Shown here in pieces: positions 7,259 through 15,315 of a stretch of DNA of 22,670 nucleotides. How positions within the stretch are numbered: position 1 is the stretch's first letter; each line of letters starts with the position of its first letter. The stretch spans positions 1 through 22,670 of the forward strand of contig JAKFXJ010000021.1 in assembly GCA_021731425.1 (NCBI GenBank), read 5' to 3'. A model generated the notes under the pieces. That model was not told the DNA's origin. It saw only the letters and a program-made list of their open reading frames with translations, and made no database searches. The translations under genes were made by a program, and so were the position numbers. The DNA comes from Limnohabitans sp. Its GTDB lineage: Bacteria > Pseudomonadota > Gammaproteobacteria > Burkholderiales > Burkholderiaceae_C.

Positions 7259-8470
7259 ATGTCACAACCCCTGGATATGGCCGCCTTGCAGGCCCACACA
7301 GCCCCCACTTTCAAGGACGCTTGGCAGGCCCGCCTTGAGCGCTGGTACGCACACCCTGGCCTGTACCGCTGGTCATTGGGCAACCCGCTCACGCGCTGGC
7401 TCACGCGCCGCCGCACCCGCCAGTTGTTTGATTTGATGGCTGGTTTTGTGCACAGCCAGGTGTTACTGGGCTGCGTGCGCCTGGATCTGTTTCGTGCCTT
7501 GCACCAAGCGCCTGCCAGCTTGACCGATTTGGCCCGCCGTACCGGCTTGGCCCCGGCGGTTTTGCAGCGATTGCTGCTCTCGGCCGTGGCGCTGGGTCTT
7601 TTGGAGCACCGCAGCCAAGGCCGTTTTGGTCTGGGTCCGCTGGGTGTGCCGCTGGCGCAGCACGAGGGCATTGCCCAAATGATCGAGCACAACCACCTGC
7701 TCTACCAAGACATGCAGGACCCGGTGCAGTTCTTGAACAACGCCTGGAGCGGCGGCATGGCCGAGTACTGGCCCTATGCCCACGAAAAACCCCCTGCGGC
7801 CATGCCAGTTGAGCAGGTCGACAAGTTCACCCGCTATTCGCAGCTCATGGCCGCTTCACAAGGCTTTGTGGTGCAGGAGATTTTGTCGTCCTACTTTTTT
7901 GACGAACACCGCTGTGTGCTGGATGTCGGCGCAGGCAAGGGCCGCTTTGTGAGTGAGCTGGCCGCGCATGCGCCGCACCTGCAGTTCAAGATGTTTGATC
8001 TGCCCCCTGTGTTGGCGCTGGCCCGCGAAGGTCTGCATGCCAAGGGTTTGACCGAGCGCGTGAGCCTGCACCCCGGCAGCTTTCTGGATGACCCCTTGCC
8101 CGAAGGGGCGGACCTGATCACTCTGGTGCGTGTGGCGCATGACCACCCCGATGCGGTGGTGAAGCAGATTTTGCAAAAAGCCCATGCCGCTTTGCCTGTG
8201 GGCGGCGTCATGTTGCTGGCCGAACCCATGGCCCAGCCCGACGAAGAGGCTGGGCAGCCCGAGGCTTCGGTCGATGCTTATTTCCACTTTTACCTCTTGG
8301 CCATGGGGGCAGGGCGTCTGCGCACCCCCCAAGAGCTGCAAACCATGATGGAAGAGGCCGGATTCACCCACGTGGAGCTGGTGCCGAACGCCATGCCCAT
8401 CCATGCTCGCATCCTTGTGGGGCGTAAATCTCAGTGTTTACCCTTATTTTCCGGAAAAAGTGTCAATTAG
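7259..8470 (+). CDS. crtF: Hydroxyneurosporene O-methyltransferase CrtF, 403 aa
   Basis: CrtF methylates the 1-hydroxy group of demethylspheroidene-type carotenoids using S-adenosylmethionine. The N-terminal half holds a winged-helix dimerisation domain (QVLLGCVRLDLFRAL, then LTDLARRTGLAPAVLQRLLLSAVALGLL). The C-terminal half is the SAM fold with motif VLDVGAGKGRF from about residue 220, and DLITLVRVAHDHPD further on. The reading frame is open 55 codons further upstream, but the ATG at 7259 has an AAGGAAG ribosome site, gives the expected N-terminus and lies 32 bases after crtE. The stop codon lies inside the first PpsR-type box of the bchC promoter. Confidence 0.93.
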   Translation: MSQPLDMAALQAHTAPTFKDAWQARLERWYAHPGLYRWSLGNPLTRWLTRRRTRQLFDLMAGFVHSQVLLGCVRLDLFRALHQAPASLTDLARRTGLAPAVLQRLLLSAVALGLLEHRSQGRFGLGPLGVPLAQHEGIAQMIEHNHLLYQDMQDPVQFLNNAWSGGMAEYWPYAHEKPPAAMPVEQVDKFTRYSQLMAASQGFVVQEILSSYFFDEHRCVLDVGAGKGRFVSELAAHAPHLQFKMFDLPPVLALAREGLHAKGLTERVSLHPGSFLDDPLPEGADLITLVRVAHDHPDAVVKQILQKAHAALPVGGVMLLAEPMAQPDEEAGQPEASVDAYFHFYLLAMGAGRLRTPQELQTMMEEAGFTHVELVPNAMPIHARILVGRKSQCLPLFSGKSVN

Positions 8471-8478
8471 CTTTGACA
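8461..8478. promoter_or_regulatory. PpsR/CrtJ-type box 1 at bchC
   Basis: TGTCAATTAGCTTTGACA is an exact TGT-N12-ACA site with six-base arms TGTCAA and TTGACA. Its right arm is the -35 hexamer of the bchC promoter. It overlaps the last codons of crtF. Confidence 0.85.
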
Positions 8479-8501
8479 TGTTTTGATGTAAAGCAAAGAA
8501 T
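8473..8501 (+). promoter_or_regulatory. bchC promoter, with predicted start of transcription at the start codon
   Basis: TTGACA (8473-8478) and a weaker AAGAAT (8496-8501) are 17 bases apart. Seven bases beyond the -10 element is position 8508, the A of the bchC ATG. Both elements lie within the two PpsR-type boxes, the arrangement known for Rhodobacter capsulatus bchC. Confidence 0.55.
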
Positions 8502-8504
8502 ACA
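8487..8504. promoter_or_regulatory. PpsR/CrtJ-type box 2 at bchC
   Basis: TGTAAAGCAAAGAATACA fits TGT-N12-ACA but with short arms. It begins exactly eight bases after box 1 ends, the spacing described for cooperative CrtJ binding at bchC, and it covers the -10 element. The spacing supports it more than the arms do. Confidence 0.65.
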
Positions 8505-8507
8505 AGC

Positions 8508-9461
8508 ATGAAATCCCAAGCCGTTGTCTTCAACAGCCCCAGGCACCTGTCCCTGCAGGCCCTGGACTTGCCCGAATTGCAGGCCGGTCAGCTGGATGTG
8601 GCCGTGGAGTTCAGCGGCATCAGCACCGGCACTGAGCGCATGCTTTGGGACGGCAGCATGCCGCCTTTCCCGGGCATGGGCTACCCGCTGGTGCCCGGTT
8701 ACGAGACGGTGGGCCGTGTGGTCCGTGCCGCCTCAGACACCGGCATGCAAGCCGGTCAGCGCGTGTTTGTGCCGGGGGCCAATTGCTTCACCGGTGTTAA
8801 AAGCCTGTTTGGCGGTGCCGCATCGCGTTTGGTGGTGACCGAGCAAAAAGTCGTGCCCGTGGCCGAGCACCTGGGCGCGCAATCGGTGCTGCTGGCGCTG
8901 GCCGCCACGGCTTACCACGCCGTTTCGGGTGGTGGACAGCAAGACCCGTTTGAAGCCCCCGAACTTATTGTGGGACACGGTGTCATGGGCCGTCTGCTGG
9001 CCCGTTTGACCGTGGCCGCTGGCATGCCCGCACCCACCGTGTGGGAGACCCAAGCCGAGCGCTCTGCCGGGGCCGAAGGTTACACCGTGGTGCAGCCGCA
9101 AGACGACCCACGGCGCGACTACCGCACCATTTACGACGTGAGTGGCGACGGCAGCCTGCTCAACGGCCTGATCCAGCGCCTGCGCCCCGGTGGCGAGTTG
9201 GTGTTGGCGGGTTTCTACAAACAAGACCTCTCTTTTGCTTACGCCCCGGCTTTCATGCGCGAAGCGCGCATGCGCATCGCCGCCGAGTGGAAGCGCCCGG
9301 ACCTGTTGGCCGTCAACGAGTTGGTGAACACCGGCCGCTTGTCGCTCGACGGATTGATCACCCATACCCAGCCATCGACGCAAGCTGGTTCTGCCTACGA
9401 GACAGCCTTCGGAGATGCGAGCTGTCTCAAGATGATCCTTGATTGGAGTGCCACAGCATGA
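8508..9461 (+). CDS. bchC: Bacteriochlorophyllide dehydrogenase BchC, 317 aa
   Basis: BchC oxidises the C3 hydroxyethyl side chain of (bacterio)chlorophyllide to the acetyl group of bacteriochlorophyll a. The N-terminus reads QAVVFNSPRHLSLQALDLPE, then the family signature SGISTGTERMLWDG and FPGMGYPLVPGYETVGRVV. A Rossmann-type VGHGVMGRLLARL motif starts at about residue 155. No classical zinc-site pattern of MDR alcohol dehydrogenases is seen. The start codon has no Shine-Dalgarno sequence before it, although the N-terminus matches the family exactly, which fits a leaderless mRNA from the promoter just upstream. The stop overlaps the bchX start by ATGA. Confidence 0.95.
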   Translation: MKSQAVVFNSPRHLSLQALDLPELQAGQLDVAVEFSGISTGTERMLWDGSMPPFPGMGYPLVPGYETVGRVVRAASDTGMQAGQRVFVPGANCFTGVKSLFGGAASRLVVTEQKVVPVAEHLGAQSVLLALAATAYHAVSGGGQQDPFEAPELIVGHGVMGRLLARLTVAAGMPAPTVWETQAERSAGAEGYTVVQPQDDPRRDYRTIYDVSGDGSLLNGLIQRLRPGGELVLAGFYKQDLSFAYAPAFMREARMRIAAEWKRPDLLAVNELVNTGRLSLDGLITHTQPSTQAGSAYETAFGDASCLKMILDWSATA

Positions 9462-10465
9462 ACACAGATACCACCACCACACAGCCCATCAAATTTGTCG
9501 AAGTGCTTCGCCGCGAGGCCGACGTCGAACCCGACGCCGTGAGCACCTCCGAGGTGACCAAAGAGACACAAATCATTGCCATTTATGGCAAAGGCGGGAT
9601 TGGCAAAAGCTTCACGCTGGCCAACCTGTCTTACATGATGGCGCAGCAGGGCAAAAAAGTGCTGCTGATCGGCTGTGACCCCAAGAGCGACACCACCAGT
9701 TTGCTGTTCGGCGGCAAGGCTTGCCCCACCATCATCGAGACCTCATCGCGCCTCAAACTCTCCGGCCAAGCAGTGAGCATTGGCGACGTGTGTTTCAAGC
9801 GCGATGGCGTGTTCGCCATGGAGTTGGGTGGCCCCGAGGTCGGTCGCGGCTGCGGCGGTCGCGGCATCATCCACGGTTTTGAAACCCTCGAAAAACTCGG
9901 TTTCCACGACTGGGGTTTTGACTACGTGCTGCTCGACTTTTTGGGTGACGTGGTCTGCGGCGGCTTTGGCCTGCCCATTGCCCGCGACATGTGTCAAAAA
10001 GTCATTGTCGTGGCCAGCAATGACTTGCAGTCGCTGTATGTGGCCAACAACGTCTGCAGCGCGGTGGAGTACTTCCGCAAGCTCGGCGGCAACGTGGGCG
10101 TGGCCGGCATGGTCATCAACAAAGACGACGGCACGGGCGAAGCCCAGAGCTTTGCGGCCAATGCGGGCATCCCGGTGCTGGCGGCTATTCCAGCCAACGA
10201 AGACATCCGCCGCAAAAGCGCCAGCTACGAAATCATTGGTCGCCCCGACGGCGAGTGGGGCCCGCTCTTTGCCGAGTTGGCCAAGAACGTGGCCGAAGCC
10301 CCGCCCATGCGTCCGAAGCCTCAAACCCAAGACCAGTTGCTGGGCTTGTTCAGCGCCGACGTGGTCGGTCGCAACGTGGTGCTCGAGCCCGCCACCGTGT
10401 TCGACATGGTCGGCAAGCACGAAGACATCAAGCCTTCGCTGGAAGTCGTCTACGACGCGGCCTGA
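9458..10465 (+). CDS. bchX: Chlorophyllide a reductase iron protein BchX, 335 aa
   Basis: BchX is the nitrogenase Fe-protein-like ATPase that feeds electrons to BchYZ for reduction of chlorophyllide ring B. Walker A is GKGGIGKS at 44-51, with CDPKSDTTSLLFGG following. The two cysteines that hold the shared 4Fe-4S cluster of the dimer are Cys132 (GRGCGGRG) and Cys167 (DVVCGGFG). The frame is open five codons upstream, but the ATG at 9458 is preferred because of the ATGA overlap with bchC and a GGAGTG ribosome site at 9445-9450. The 50-residue N-terminal extension before the P-loop is usual for BchX and separates it from BchL and NifH. Confidence 0.96.
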   Translation: MNTDTTTTQPIKFVEVLRREADVEPDAVSTSEVTKETQIIAIYGKGGIGKSFTLANLSYMMAQQGKKVLLIGCDPKSDTTSLLFGGKACPTIIETSSRLKLSGQAVSIGDVCFKRDGVFAMELGGPEVGRGCGGRGIIHGFETLEKLGFHDWGFDYVLLDFLGDVVCGGFGLPIARDMCQKVIVVASNDLQSLYVANNVCSAVEYFRKLGGNVGVAGMVINKDDGTGEAQSFAANAGIPVLAAIPANEDIRRKSASYEIIGRPDGEWGPLFAELAKNVAEAPPMRPKPQTQDQLLGLFSADVVGRNVVLEPATVFDMVGKHEDIKPSLEVVYDAA

Positions 10466-10495
10466 TTCGCGCAGACACACCCACAGGACACGGCC

Positions 10496-12049
10496 ATGAC
10501 ACGCACCATTCCGATTCACCCCAGTACCGATGCCCCCAACCCTGCAGGGCTGCAAGGCGACGGCATGGGTTGCCACGCCGGGACCGAAGCCATGGTGGCT
10601 GCTGCCAAGCAAGCTGGAAAGTCAGAGGTGCTTGAGCAGTTCGCTCGTGACTACCCGCGCCAACCCGATGCCGGTCCACACGACCAGCCGCAAAGCATGT
10701 GCCCGGCCTTTGGCTCGCTGCGTGTGGGTTTGCGCATGAAACGCACAGCGACCATCTTGTCGGGTTCGGCCTGCTGTGTGTACGGCCTCACGTTCACCTC
10801 GCATTTTTACGGCGCCCGCCGCAGCGTGGGCTATGTGCCCTTCAACTCCGAGTCGCTGGTCACCGGCAAACTGTTTGAAGACATCCGCGAAGCGGTGCAT
10901 GCCGAAGCTGACCCGAGTCAGGTCGACACCGTCATCATCATCAACCTGTGTGTGCCCACCGCCAGTGGTGTGCCGCTGCAGTTGCTGCCCAAAGAGATCA
11001 ACGGCGTGCGCATCATCGGCATCGACGTGCCCGGATTTGGTGTCCCCACGCATGCCGAAGCCAAGGACGTGCTGGCCGGGGCGATGCTGAAATACGCCCG
11101 CGAAGAAATCATGAGCGGCCCGGTGGCCGCCCCCCGCGCAGGTCGTGGCGACAAGCCCACGGTGGCATTGCTGGGTGAGATGTTCCCGGCCGATCCGGTC
11201 ATCATCGGCCAAATGCTCGCCCCCATGGGCCTGGCCGCTGGCCCGGTGGTGCCCACCCGCGAGTGGCGCGAGTTGTATGCCGCGCTCGACTGCTCGGTGG
11301 CCGCCGCCATCCACCCCTTTTACACCGCCAGCGTGCGCGAATTCAAAGCCGCAGGTCGCCCTGTGGTGGGCTCGGCTCCAGTGGGTCTCGAAGGCACACA
11401 AGACTGGTTGCAAAACATTGGTCAAGCTGCAGGCATTGCGCAGGCGCAGATCGATGTGGCGCGCAACCAGGCTCTGACACAAATGCGTGGCCTCTTGATG
11501 CAAAAACCGATCAACGGTCGCATCACTCTGAGTGGTTACGAAGGCTCCGAGTTGTTAGTGGGCCGTCTGCTTGTTGAATGTGGCGCCGATCTGCGCTACG
11601 TGGGCTCGGCCTGTCCCGCCACCGAGTGGAACGCACAAGACATCGCCTGGCTACAAGCCAAGGGTGTGCAGGTGCAAATGCGTGCCTCGCTGGAGCAAGA
11701 CCTGAACGCCATGTACGAGTACCGGCCGCAGCTGGCCATTGGCACCACCCCGGTGGTGCAGATCGCCAAGCAAAACAGCGTGCCGTCTTTGTACTTCACC
11801 AACTTGATTTCGGCTCGTCCTTTGATGGGTGTGGCGGGTGCTGGGTCTCTGGTGCAAGTGGTGCAAGCGGCCATGGGCAACCAAGCCCGCTTTGACGCCA
11901 TGAAGGATTTCTTTGGTGATGTGGGTGCAGGCCACGCCGCAGGCGTGTGGGAATCGGTGCCCAAAGACCGGCCCGAGTTCAAGGCTGAGACCCGTCGCCA
12001 GATTGAAAAACTCTTGAAAAAGCGCAAAGCCGAGGAGATGGGTTCATGA
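10496..12049 (+). CDS. bchY: Chlorophyllide a reductase subunit BchY, 517 aa
   Basis: BchY is one half of the NifDK-like catalytic component. The N-terminal region carries the cysteines expected for the inter-subunit Fe-S cluster: Cys26 ([11 protein letters not shown]), Cys69 ([11 protein letters not shown]) and the Cys93-Cys94 pair ([11 protein letters not shown]). The remainder follows the nitrogenase-like fold, with [20 protein letters not shown] and [20 protein letters not shown] typical of BchY. An AGGA ribosome site lies before the ATG, 30 bases after bchX. The stop overlaps the bchZ start by ATGA, so the two subunits are translationally coupled, as expected for a 1:1 complex. Confidence 0.96.
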   Translation: MTRTIPIHPSTDAPNPAGLQGDGMGCHAGTEAMVAAAKQAGKSEVLEQFARDYPRQPDAGPHDQPQSMCPAFGSLRVGLRMKRTATILSGSACCVYGLTFTSHFYGARRSVGYVPFNSESLVTGKLFEDIREAVHAEADPSQVDTVIIINLCVPTASGVPLQLLPKEINGVRIIGIDVPGFGVPTHAEAKDVLAGAMLKYAREEIMSGPVAAPRAGRGDKPTVALLGEMFPADPVIIGQMLAPMGLAAGPVVPTREWRELYAALDCSVAAAIHPFYTASVREFKAAGRPVVGSAPVGLEGTQDWLQNIGQAAGIAQAQIDVARNQALTQMRGLLMQKPINGRITLSGYEGSELLVGRLLVECGADLRYVGSACPATEWNAQDIAWLQAKGVQVQMRASLEQDLNAMYEYRPQLAIGTTPVVQIAKQNSVPSLYFTNLISARPLMGVAGAGSLVQVVQAAMGNQARFDAMKDFFGDVGAGHAAGVWESVPKDRPEFKAETRRQIEKLLKKRKAEEMGS

Positions 12050-13572
12050 ACCAAGTGTCCCCACCCCCCAGCACCGTGGCCAAGCCCAAGTTGCCCCTCA
12101 TCCTCGACCACGACCGCGCAGGCGGTTACTGGGGCGCGGTGTATGTGTTCACCGCCATCAAGGGTTTGCAGGTCGTGATCGACGGCCCGGTCGGCTGCGA
12201 AAACCTGCCGGTGACCTCGGTGCTGCATTACACCGATGCGCTGCCTCCGCACGAGTTGCCCATTGTGGTGACGGGTCTGGCCGAAGAGCAGCTGGGTCGC
12301 GAAGGCACCGAAGGTGCGATGAAACGGGCGCATGCCACGCTCGACCCTGAATTGCCCGCCGTGGTGGTGACCGGCTCGATCGCCGAGATGATCGGTGGTG
12401 GTGTCACGCCCGAAGGCACCAACATTGCACGTTTTTTGCCACGGACCATTGACGAAGACCAATGGCAATGTGCCAACCGCGCCATGTATTGGCTCTGGAG
12501 TGAGTACGGGCTGCGCAAAGTGCCTGCCCGCAAACCTTTCGAAGAACGCCCTGTGGGCGAAAAGCCCCGCGTCAACATCATTGGCCCCTGCTACGGCACC
12601 TTCAACAGCCCCAGCGATTTGGCCGAAATCCGCCGCTTGGTGCAAGGCATCGGCGCCGACGTCAACATGGTCTTCCCGTTGACCAGTCACTTGGCCGATG
12701 TGTCGCGCCTGGTCGAAGCCGATGTGAACATCTGCATGTACCGCGAGTTTGGCCGCATGCTCTGCGAGGCGCTGGAGCGCCCCTATTTGCAAGCGCCCAT
12801 TGGCCTGCACAGCACCACCAACTTCTTGCGCAAATTGGGCGAGTTGCTGCACCTGGACCCTGAGCCCTTCATTGAGCGTGAAAAGCACACCACTTTGAAG
12901 CCCATGTGGGACCTGTGGCGCTCGGTCACCCAAGACTTTTTTGCCACCGCCAGTTTTGCCGTGGTGGCGGGTGAGACCTATTCGCGGGGCCTCAAAAACT
13001 TCCTCGAAAACGAAATGGGCTTGCCCTGCCGCTTCAGTGTGTCACGCACCGCGGGCAACAAGACCGACAACGCCGCTGTGCGCGAACTGGTCAAAACGCA
13101 AACACCACTCATCATGTTTGGCAGCTACAACGAGCGCATGTACCTGAGTGAAATCTCAGGCGGCAGCCCCATGCGTGCGGCCTTCATTCCTGCGTCCTTC
13201 CCTGGCGCCATCATCCGCCGCCATACCGGCACGCCCTTCATGGGCTACAGCGGTGCGAGTTATCTGATCCAAGAGGTGTGTAACGCGCTGTTTGATGCGC
13301 TGTTCCACATCCTGCCCTTGGGCACGGAAATGGACAAAGTCGAAGCCACCCAAGCGCGTGGTGTGGTCGCTCCCAACGCGAGCTGGCAAGACCAGGCCCA
13401 GCAACGCCTGCGCGATGTGGTGCAAAGCCAGCCGGTGCTGGTGCAAATTTCAGCGGCTAAGCGCTTGCGCGACCAGGCCGAACAACTCTCGCAGGCCCAA
13501 GGCCACAGCGAGGTGACCGAAGCCCATGTGAACGCGGCCAGCCGCGAACTGGGTCTGGGGATTGCGGCATGA
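12046..13572 (+). CDS. bchZ: Chlorophyllide a reductase subunit BchZ, 508 aa
   Basis: BchZ pairs with BchY to reduce the C7-C8 bond and make the bacteriochlorin ring. It opens with [20 protein letters not shown] and carries the cluster cysteine at Cys51 ([19 protein letters not shown]), followed by [14 protein letters not shown] and [19 protein letters not shown]. The last 60 residues (from about [14 protein letters not shown] to [14 protein letters not shown]) are the small PCP_red-type helical domain shared with BchB. The stop codon overlaps by ATGA with a short ORF leading to pufB, and no terminator is seen, so read-through into puf is likely. Confidence 0.96.
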   Translation: MNQVSPPPSTVAKPKLPLILDHDRAGGYWGAVYVFTAIKGLQVVIDGPVGCENLPVTSVLHYTDALPPHELPIVVTGLAEEQLGREGTEGAMKRAHATLDPELPAVVVTGSIAEMIGGGVTPEGTNIARFLPRTIDEDQWQCANRAMYWLWSEYGLRKVPARKPFEERPVGEKPRVNIIGPCYGTFNSPSDLAEIRRLVQGIGADVNMVFPLTSHLADVSRLVEADVNICMYREFGRMLCEALERPYLQAPIGLHSTTNFLRKLGELLHLDPEPFIEREKHTTLKPMWDLWRSVTQDFFATASFAVVAGETYSRGLKNFLENEMGLPCRFSVSRTAGNKTDNAAVRELVKTQTPLIMFGSYNERMYLSEISGGSPMRAAFIPASFPGAIIRRHTGTPFMGYSGASYLIQEVCNALFDALFHILPLGTEMDKVEATQARGVVAPNASWQDQAQQRLRDVVQSQPVLVQISAAKRLRDQAEQLSQAQGHSEVTEAHVNAASRELGLGIAA

Positions 13573-13700
13573 ACCACGCCCCCAACAACACACCAGCCAG
13601 TGCCGCCGCGTGCGGTATGGCTAATCCGATGTCGTGGCCTTTGGCTGCGGATGCCCATCTGCGCGGGCTGTGCGCAACCCGGGTCGCAAGGCCTCGTTAA
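13569..13700 (+). CDS. Short ORF (43 aa) in the pufQ position, unrecognised
   Basis: An ATG overlapping the bchZ stop (ATGA) opens 43 codons ending in TAA, 12 bases before the pufB start. The stop leads straight into the pufB ribosome site. In many purple bacteria pufQ occupies this slot, but PufQ is about 70 residues with a membrane span. This peptide is [20 protein letters not shown] followed by a Trp, Ala and Arg-rich tail, with no membrane span. It may be a leader peptide that couples bchZ and pufB translation, an unrelated small protein, or chance. Position supports it; sequence does not identify it. Confidence 0.38.
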   Translation: MNHAPNNTPASAAACGMANPMSWPLAADAHLRGLCATRVARPR

Positions 13701-13712
13701 CAGGAGCAAAAC

Positions 13713-13856
13713 ATGTCCACCAAGACATCAATTTCCGGACTCACCGATGAGGAAGCCCAGGAGTTCCACCACTACTGGATGCAGGGCACCGTGGGCTTCA
13801 CAGCAGTTGCTGTGTTGGCACACATCCTGGTCTGGGCGTGGCGTCCCTGGTTCTGA
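13713..13856 (+). CDS. pufB: LH1 antenna beta subunit PufB, 47 aa
   Basis: The protein has the LH beta layout: a soluble N-terminus with [19 protein letters not shown], one membrane span, and the bacteriochlorophyll-binding His37 in [14 protein letters not shown] with the conserved C-terminal aromatic cluster. It forms the outer ring of the core antenna with PufA. AGGAG lies before the ATG. The start codon sits in a small inverted repeat (ATGTC and GACAT arms, 13713-13728). Unusually, pufA does not follow directly: a hairpin and a 74-codon gene come between. Confidence 0.95.
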   Translation: MSTKTSISGLTDEEAQEFHHYWMQGTVGFTAVAVLAHILVWAWRPWF

Positions 13857-13874
13857 TTCAGAGCCTGATTTTTT
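13849..13874 (+). terminator. Terminator-like hairpin overlapping the pufB stop codon
   Basis: GGTTCTG (13849-13855) pairs with CAGAGCC (13859-13865) across a three-base loop, with one G-U pair. After three bases comes a run of six T (13869-13874). This is the form of a short intrinsic terminator or attenuator, lying inside the puf operon between pufB and the next gene. The stem is short, so partial read-through or a role in mRNA 3'-end protection is as likely as full termination. Confidence 0.5.
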
Positions 13875-13900
13875 AACCATAGATTGACGGAGTCACTGTC

Positions 13901-14125
13901 ATGCCCAACACAACTCACCTCAACGAGGCCCATTCGCGTGCGGATGAGTCTCCCGCTTACTGGTCCATTTTCCTCATCGGATTCGGATGTCTGTTTGTGG
14001 TCGTCGTACTGGCCAAACTGGTCGGCGTTCACTGGCGGGATCTGCTGCCTGGTGCAGAAGATGCCAAGAGCATGAGTCAGGGTGTGAAAGCTGCTGTGTA
14101 CACCTTCATGTCCCACATCATTTAG
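13901..14125 (+). CDS. Unrecognised 74-aa single-span protein between pufB and pufA
   Basis: I do not recognise this as a standard puf product. It has a polar N-terminus (residues 1-20), one strong membrane span (about 22-43, [20 protein letters not shown] and on), then [13 protein letters not shown] and a likely amphipathic helix (about 57-74) ending SHII. This layout, including an LP soon after the span and a His plus two hydrophobic residues at the end, recalls Rhodobacter PufX, though I claim resemblance of form, not proven homology. GGAG lies eight bases before the ATG. The TAG stop is part of the pufA ribosome site TAGGAG, so translation of pufA is probably coupled to it. Codon use looks like that of its neighbours. 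A role as an extra LH1-reaction-centre subunit is inference. Confidence 0.82.
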   Translation: MPNTTHLNEAHSRADESPAYWSIFLIGFGCLFVVVVLAKLVGVHWRDLLPGAEDAKSMSQGVKAAVYTFMSHII

Positions 14126-14135
14126 GAGATTCACC

Positions 14136-14345
14136 ATGTGGAGAATTTGGCGACTTTACGACCCTTTGCGTGCCATGGTGCTGCAGGGTATTTTCTTGTT
14201 TGGCCTGGCCGCGATGATTCACCTCATCTTGCTCAGCACCAACAAATTCAACTGGCTCGACGGCGCGAAAAAGCCCGTAGCAGCATCGGCGCAAAACTCG
14301 CCGCTGCCGACTTCGGTGGCTTCGCTCCCAGCGCCCAAGTCTTGA
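14136..14345 (+). CDS. pufA: LH1 antenna alpha subunit PufA, 69 aa
   Basis: The sequence [20 protein letters not shown] is the typical LH1 alpha start, followed by [21 protein letters not shown]. His29 ligates bacteriochlorophyll and Trp40 is the usual hydrogen-bonding aromatic of the 870-nm type antenna. The roughly 25-residue Ala/Ser/Pro-rich C-terminal tail is longer than in Rhodobacter. The ribosome site GGAG overlaps the stop of the preceding 74-codon gene. A strong hairpin follows the gene and should protect the upstream antenna mRNA. Confidence 0.95.
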   Translation: MWRIWRLYDPLRAMVLQGIFLFGLAAMIHLILLSTNKFNWLDGAKKPVAASAQNSPLPTSVASLPAPKS

Positions 14346-14362
14346 TCCAGGACTTGCCGTCC

Positions 14363-14398
14363 AGGTGCTGACATTGAAATCCATTCAATGCAGCACCT
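14363..14398 (+). other. Strong pufA-pufL intercistronic hairpin
   Basis: AGGTGCTG (14363-14370) and CATTGAA (14372-14378) pair with TTCAATG (14384-14390) and CAGCACCT (14391-14398). This gives 15 base pairs with a single bulged A at 14371 and a five-base loop. No T-run follows, so it is not an intrinsic terminator. In Rhodobacter a hairpin at this place shields the pufBA segment from 3' decay and gives antenna excess over reaction centre; the same role is inferred here. Confidence 0.88.
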
Positions 14399-14429
14399 GT
14401 TCATCCACTGAAAGCAGGAGGACCCAACC

Positions 14430-15266
14430 ATGGCCATGCTGAATTTTGAGAAAAAGTACCGTGTTCGCGGTGGTACCCTGCTGGGTGGTGATTTGTTCGA
14501 CTTTTGGGTCGGCCCGTTTTACGTCGGTTTTTTCGGCGTCACAACCCTTTTCTTTTCGTTCCTAGGTACTGCCCTCATCTTGTGGGGCGCCTCACAAGGC
14601 CCAACCTGGAACATTTGGCAGATCAGCATCGCACCGCCTGATCTGTCGTATGGCTTGCGCTTTGCGCCCCTGATGGAAGGCGGCCTGTGGCAGCTCATCA
14701 CGGTGTGTGCCATCGGCGCCTTTGGCTCGTGGATGATGCGCGAGGTCGAAATCTGCCGCAAGCTGGGCATGGGCTTTCATGTGCCTGTGGCCTTTGGTGT
14801 GGCCATCTCGGCTTATGTCACTTTGGTGGTGGTGCGGCCGGTGCTCATGGGCGCTTGGGGCCATGGCTTTCCGTACGGCATCTACAGCCACCTGGACTGG
14901 GTCTCCAACGTGGGCTACCAGTACCTGCACTTTCACTACAACCCGGCGCACATGATCGCCGTGAGTTTCTTCTTTGCCAGCGTGTTTGCTCTGTCGCTGC
15001 ACGGCGGTCTGGTCCTTTCCTCCACCAACCCTACACCGGGCACCGTCGTCAAGACACCCGAGCACGAAGACACCTTCTTCCGCGACTTCATCGGTTATTC
15101 GGTGGGCACATTGGGTATCCACCGAGTCGGCCTGTTCCTGGCATTGGCGGCAGTCTTGTTCAGTGCGCTGTGCATTGTGCTCAGCGGCCCCTTCTGGAGC
15201 CGTGGCTGGCCCGAGTGGTGGAGCTGGTGGCTGAACCTGCCGATCTGGTCCCAGTGGCCTGTGTGA
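14430..15266 (+). CDS. pufL: Reaction centre L subunit PufL, 278 aa
   Basis: PufL binds half of the special pair, the active-branch cofactors and lines the QB site. With Met as residue 1, His154 and His174 (bacteriochlorophyll ligands) and His191 and His231 (non-haem iron) are all present, matching the usual numbers 153, 173, 190 and 230 of the processed protein. The QB-site acids Glu213 and Asp214 (EHEDTFFRD) are also kept. Five membrane spans are evident. A perfect AGGAGG ribosome site lies at 14416-14421. Length is normal (about 275-282). Confidence 0.98.
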   Translation: MAMLNFEKKYRVRGGTLLGGDLFDFWVGPFYVGFFGVTTLFFSFLGTALILWGASQGPTWNIWQISIAPPDLSYGLRFAPLMEGGLWQLITVCAIGAFGSWMMREVEICRKLGMGFHVPVAFGVAISAYVTLVVVRPVLMGAWGHGFPYGIYSHLDWVSNVGYQYLHFHYNPAHMIAVSFFFASVFALSLHGGLVLSSTNPTPGTVVKTPEHEDTFFRDFIGYSVGTLGIHRVGLFLALAAVLFSALCIVLSGPFWSRGWPEWWSWWLNLPIWSQWPV

Positions 15267-15267
15267 G

Positions 15268-15289
15268 TCGGATGACAAAACCCGTCCGA
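15268..15289 (+). other. Small pufL-pufM intercistronic hairpin
   Basis: TCGGATG (15268-15274) pairs with CGTCCGA (15283-15289) including one G-U pair, around an eight-base loop. No T-run follows. It may be an mRNA processing or stability element, or chance. Confidence 0.4.
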
Positions 15290-15315
15290 ATCTAAAGAAT
15301 AGAGGAGTACCTTCA

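Noticed and set aside
11596..12933. A 445-codon minus-strand frame opposite bchY and bchZ
   Set aside because: Crosses two certain genes in antisense and shows no family features.
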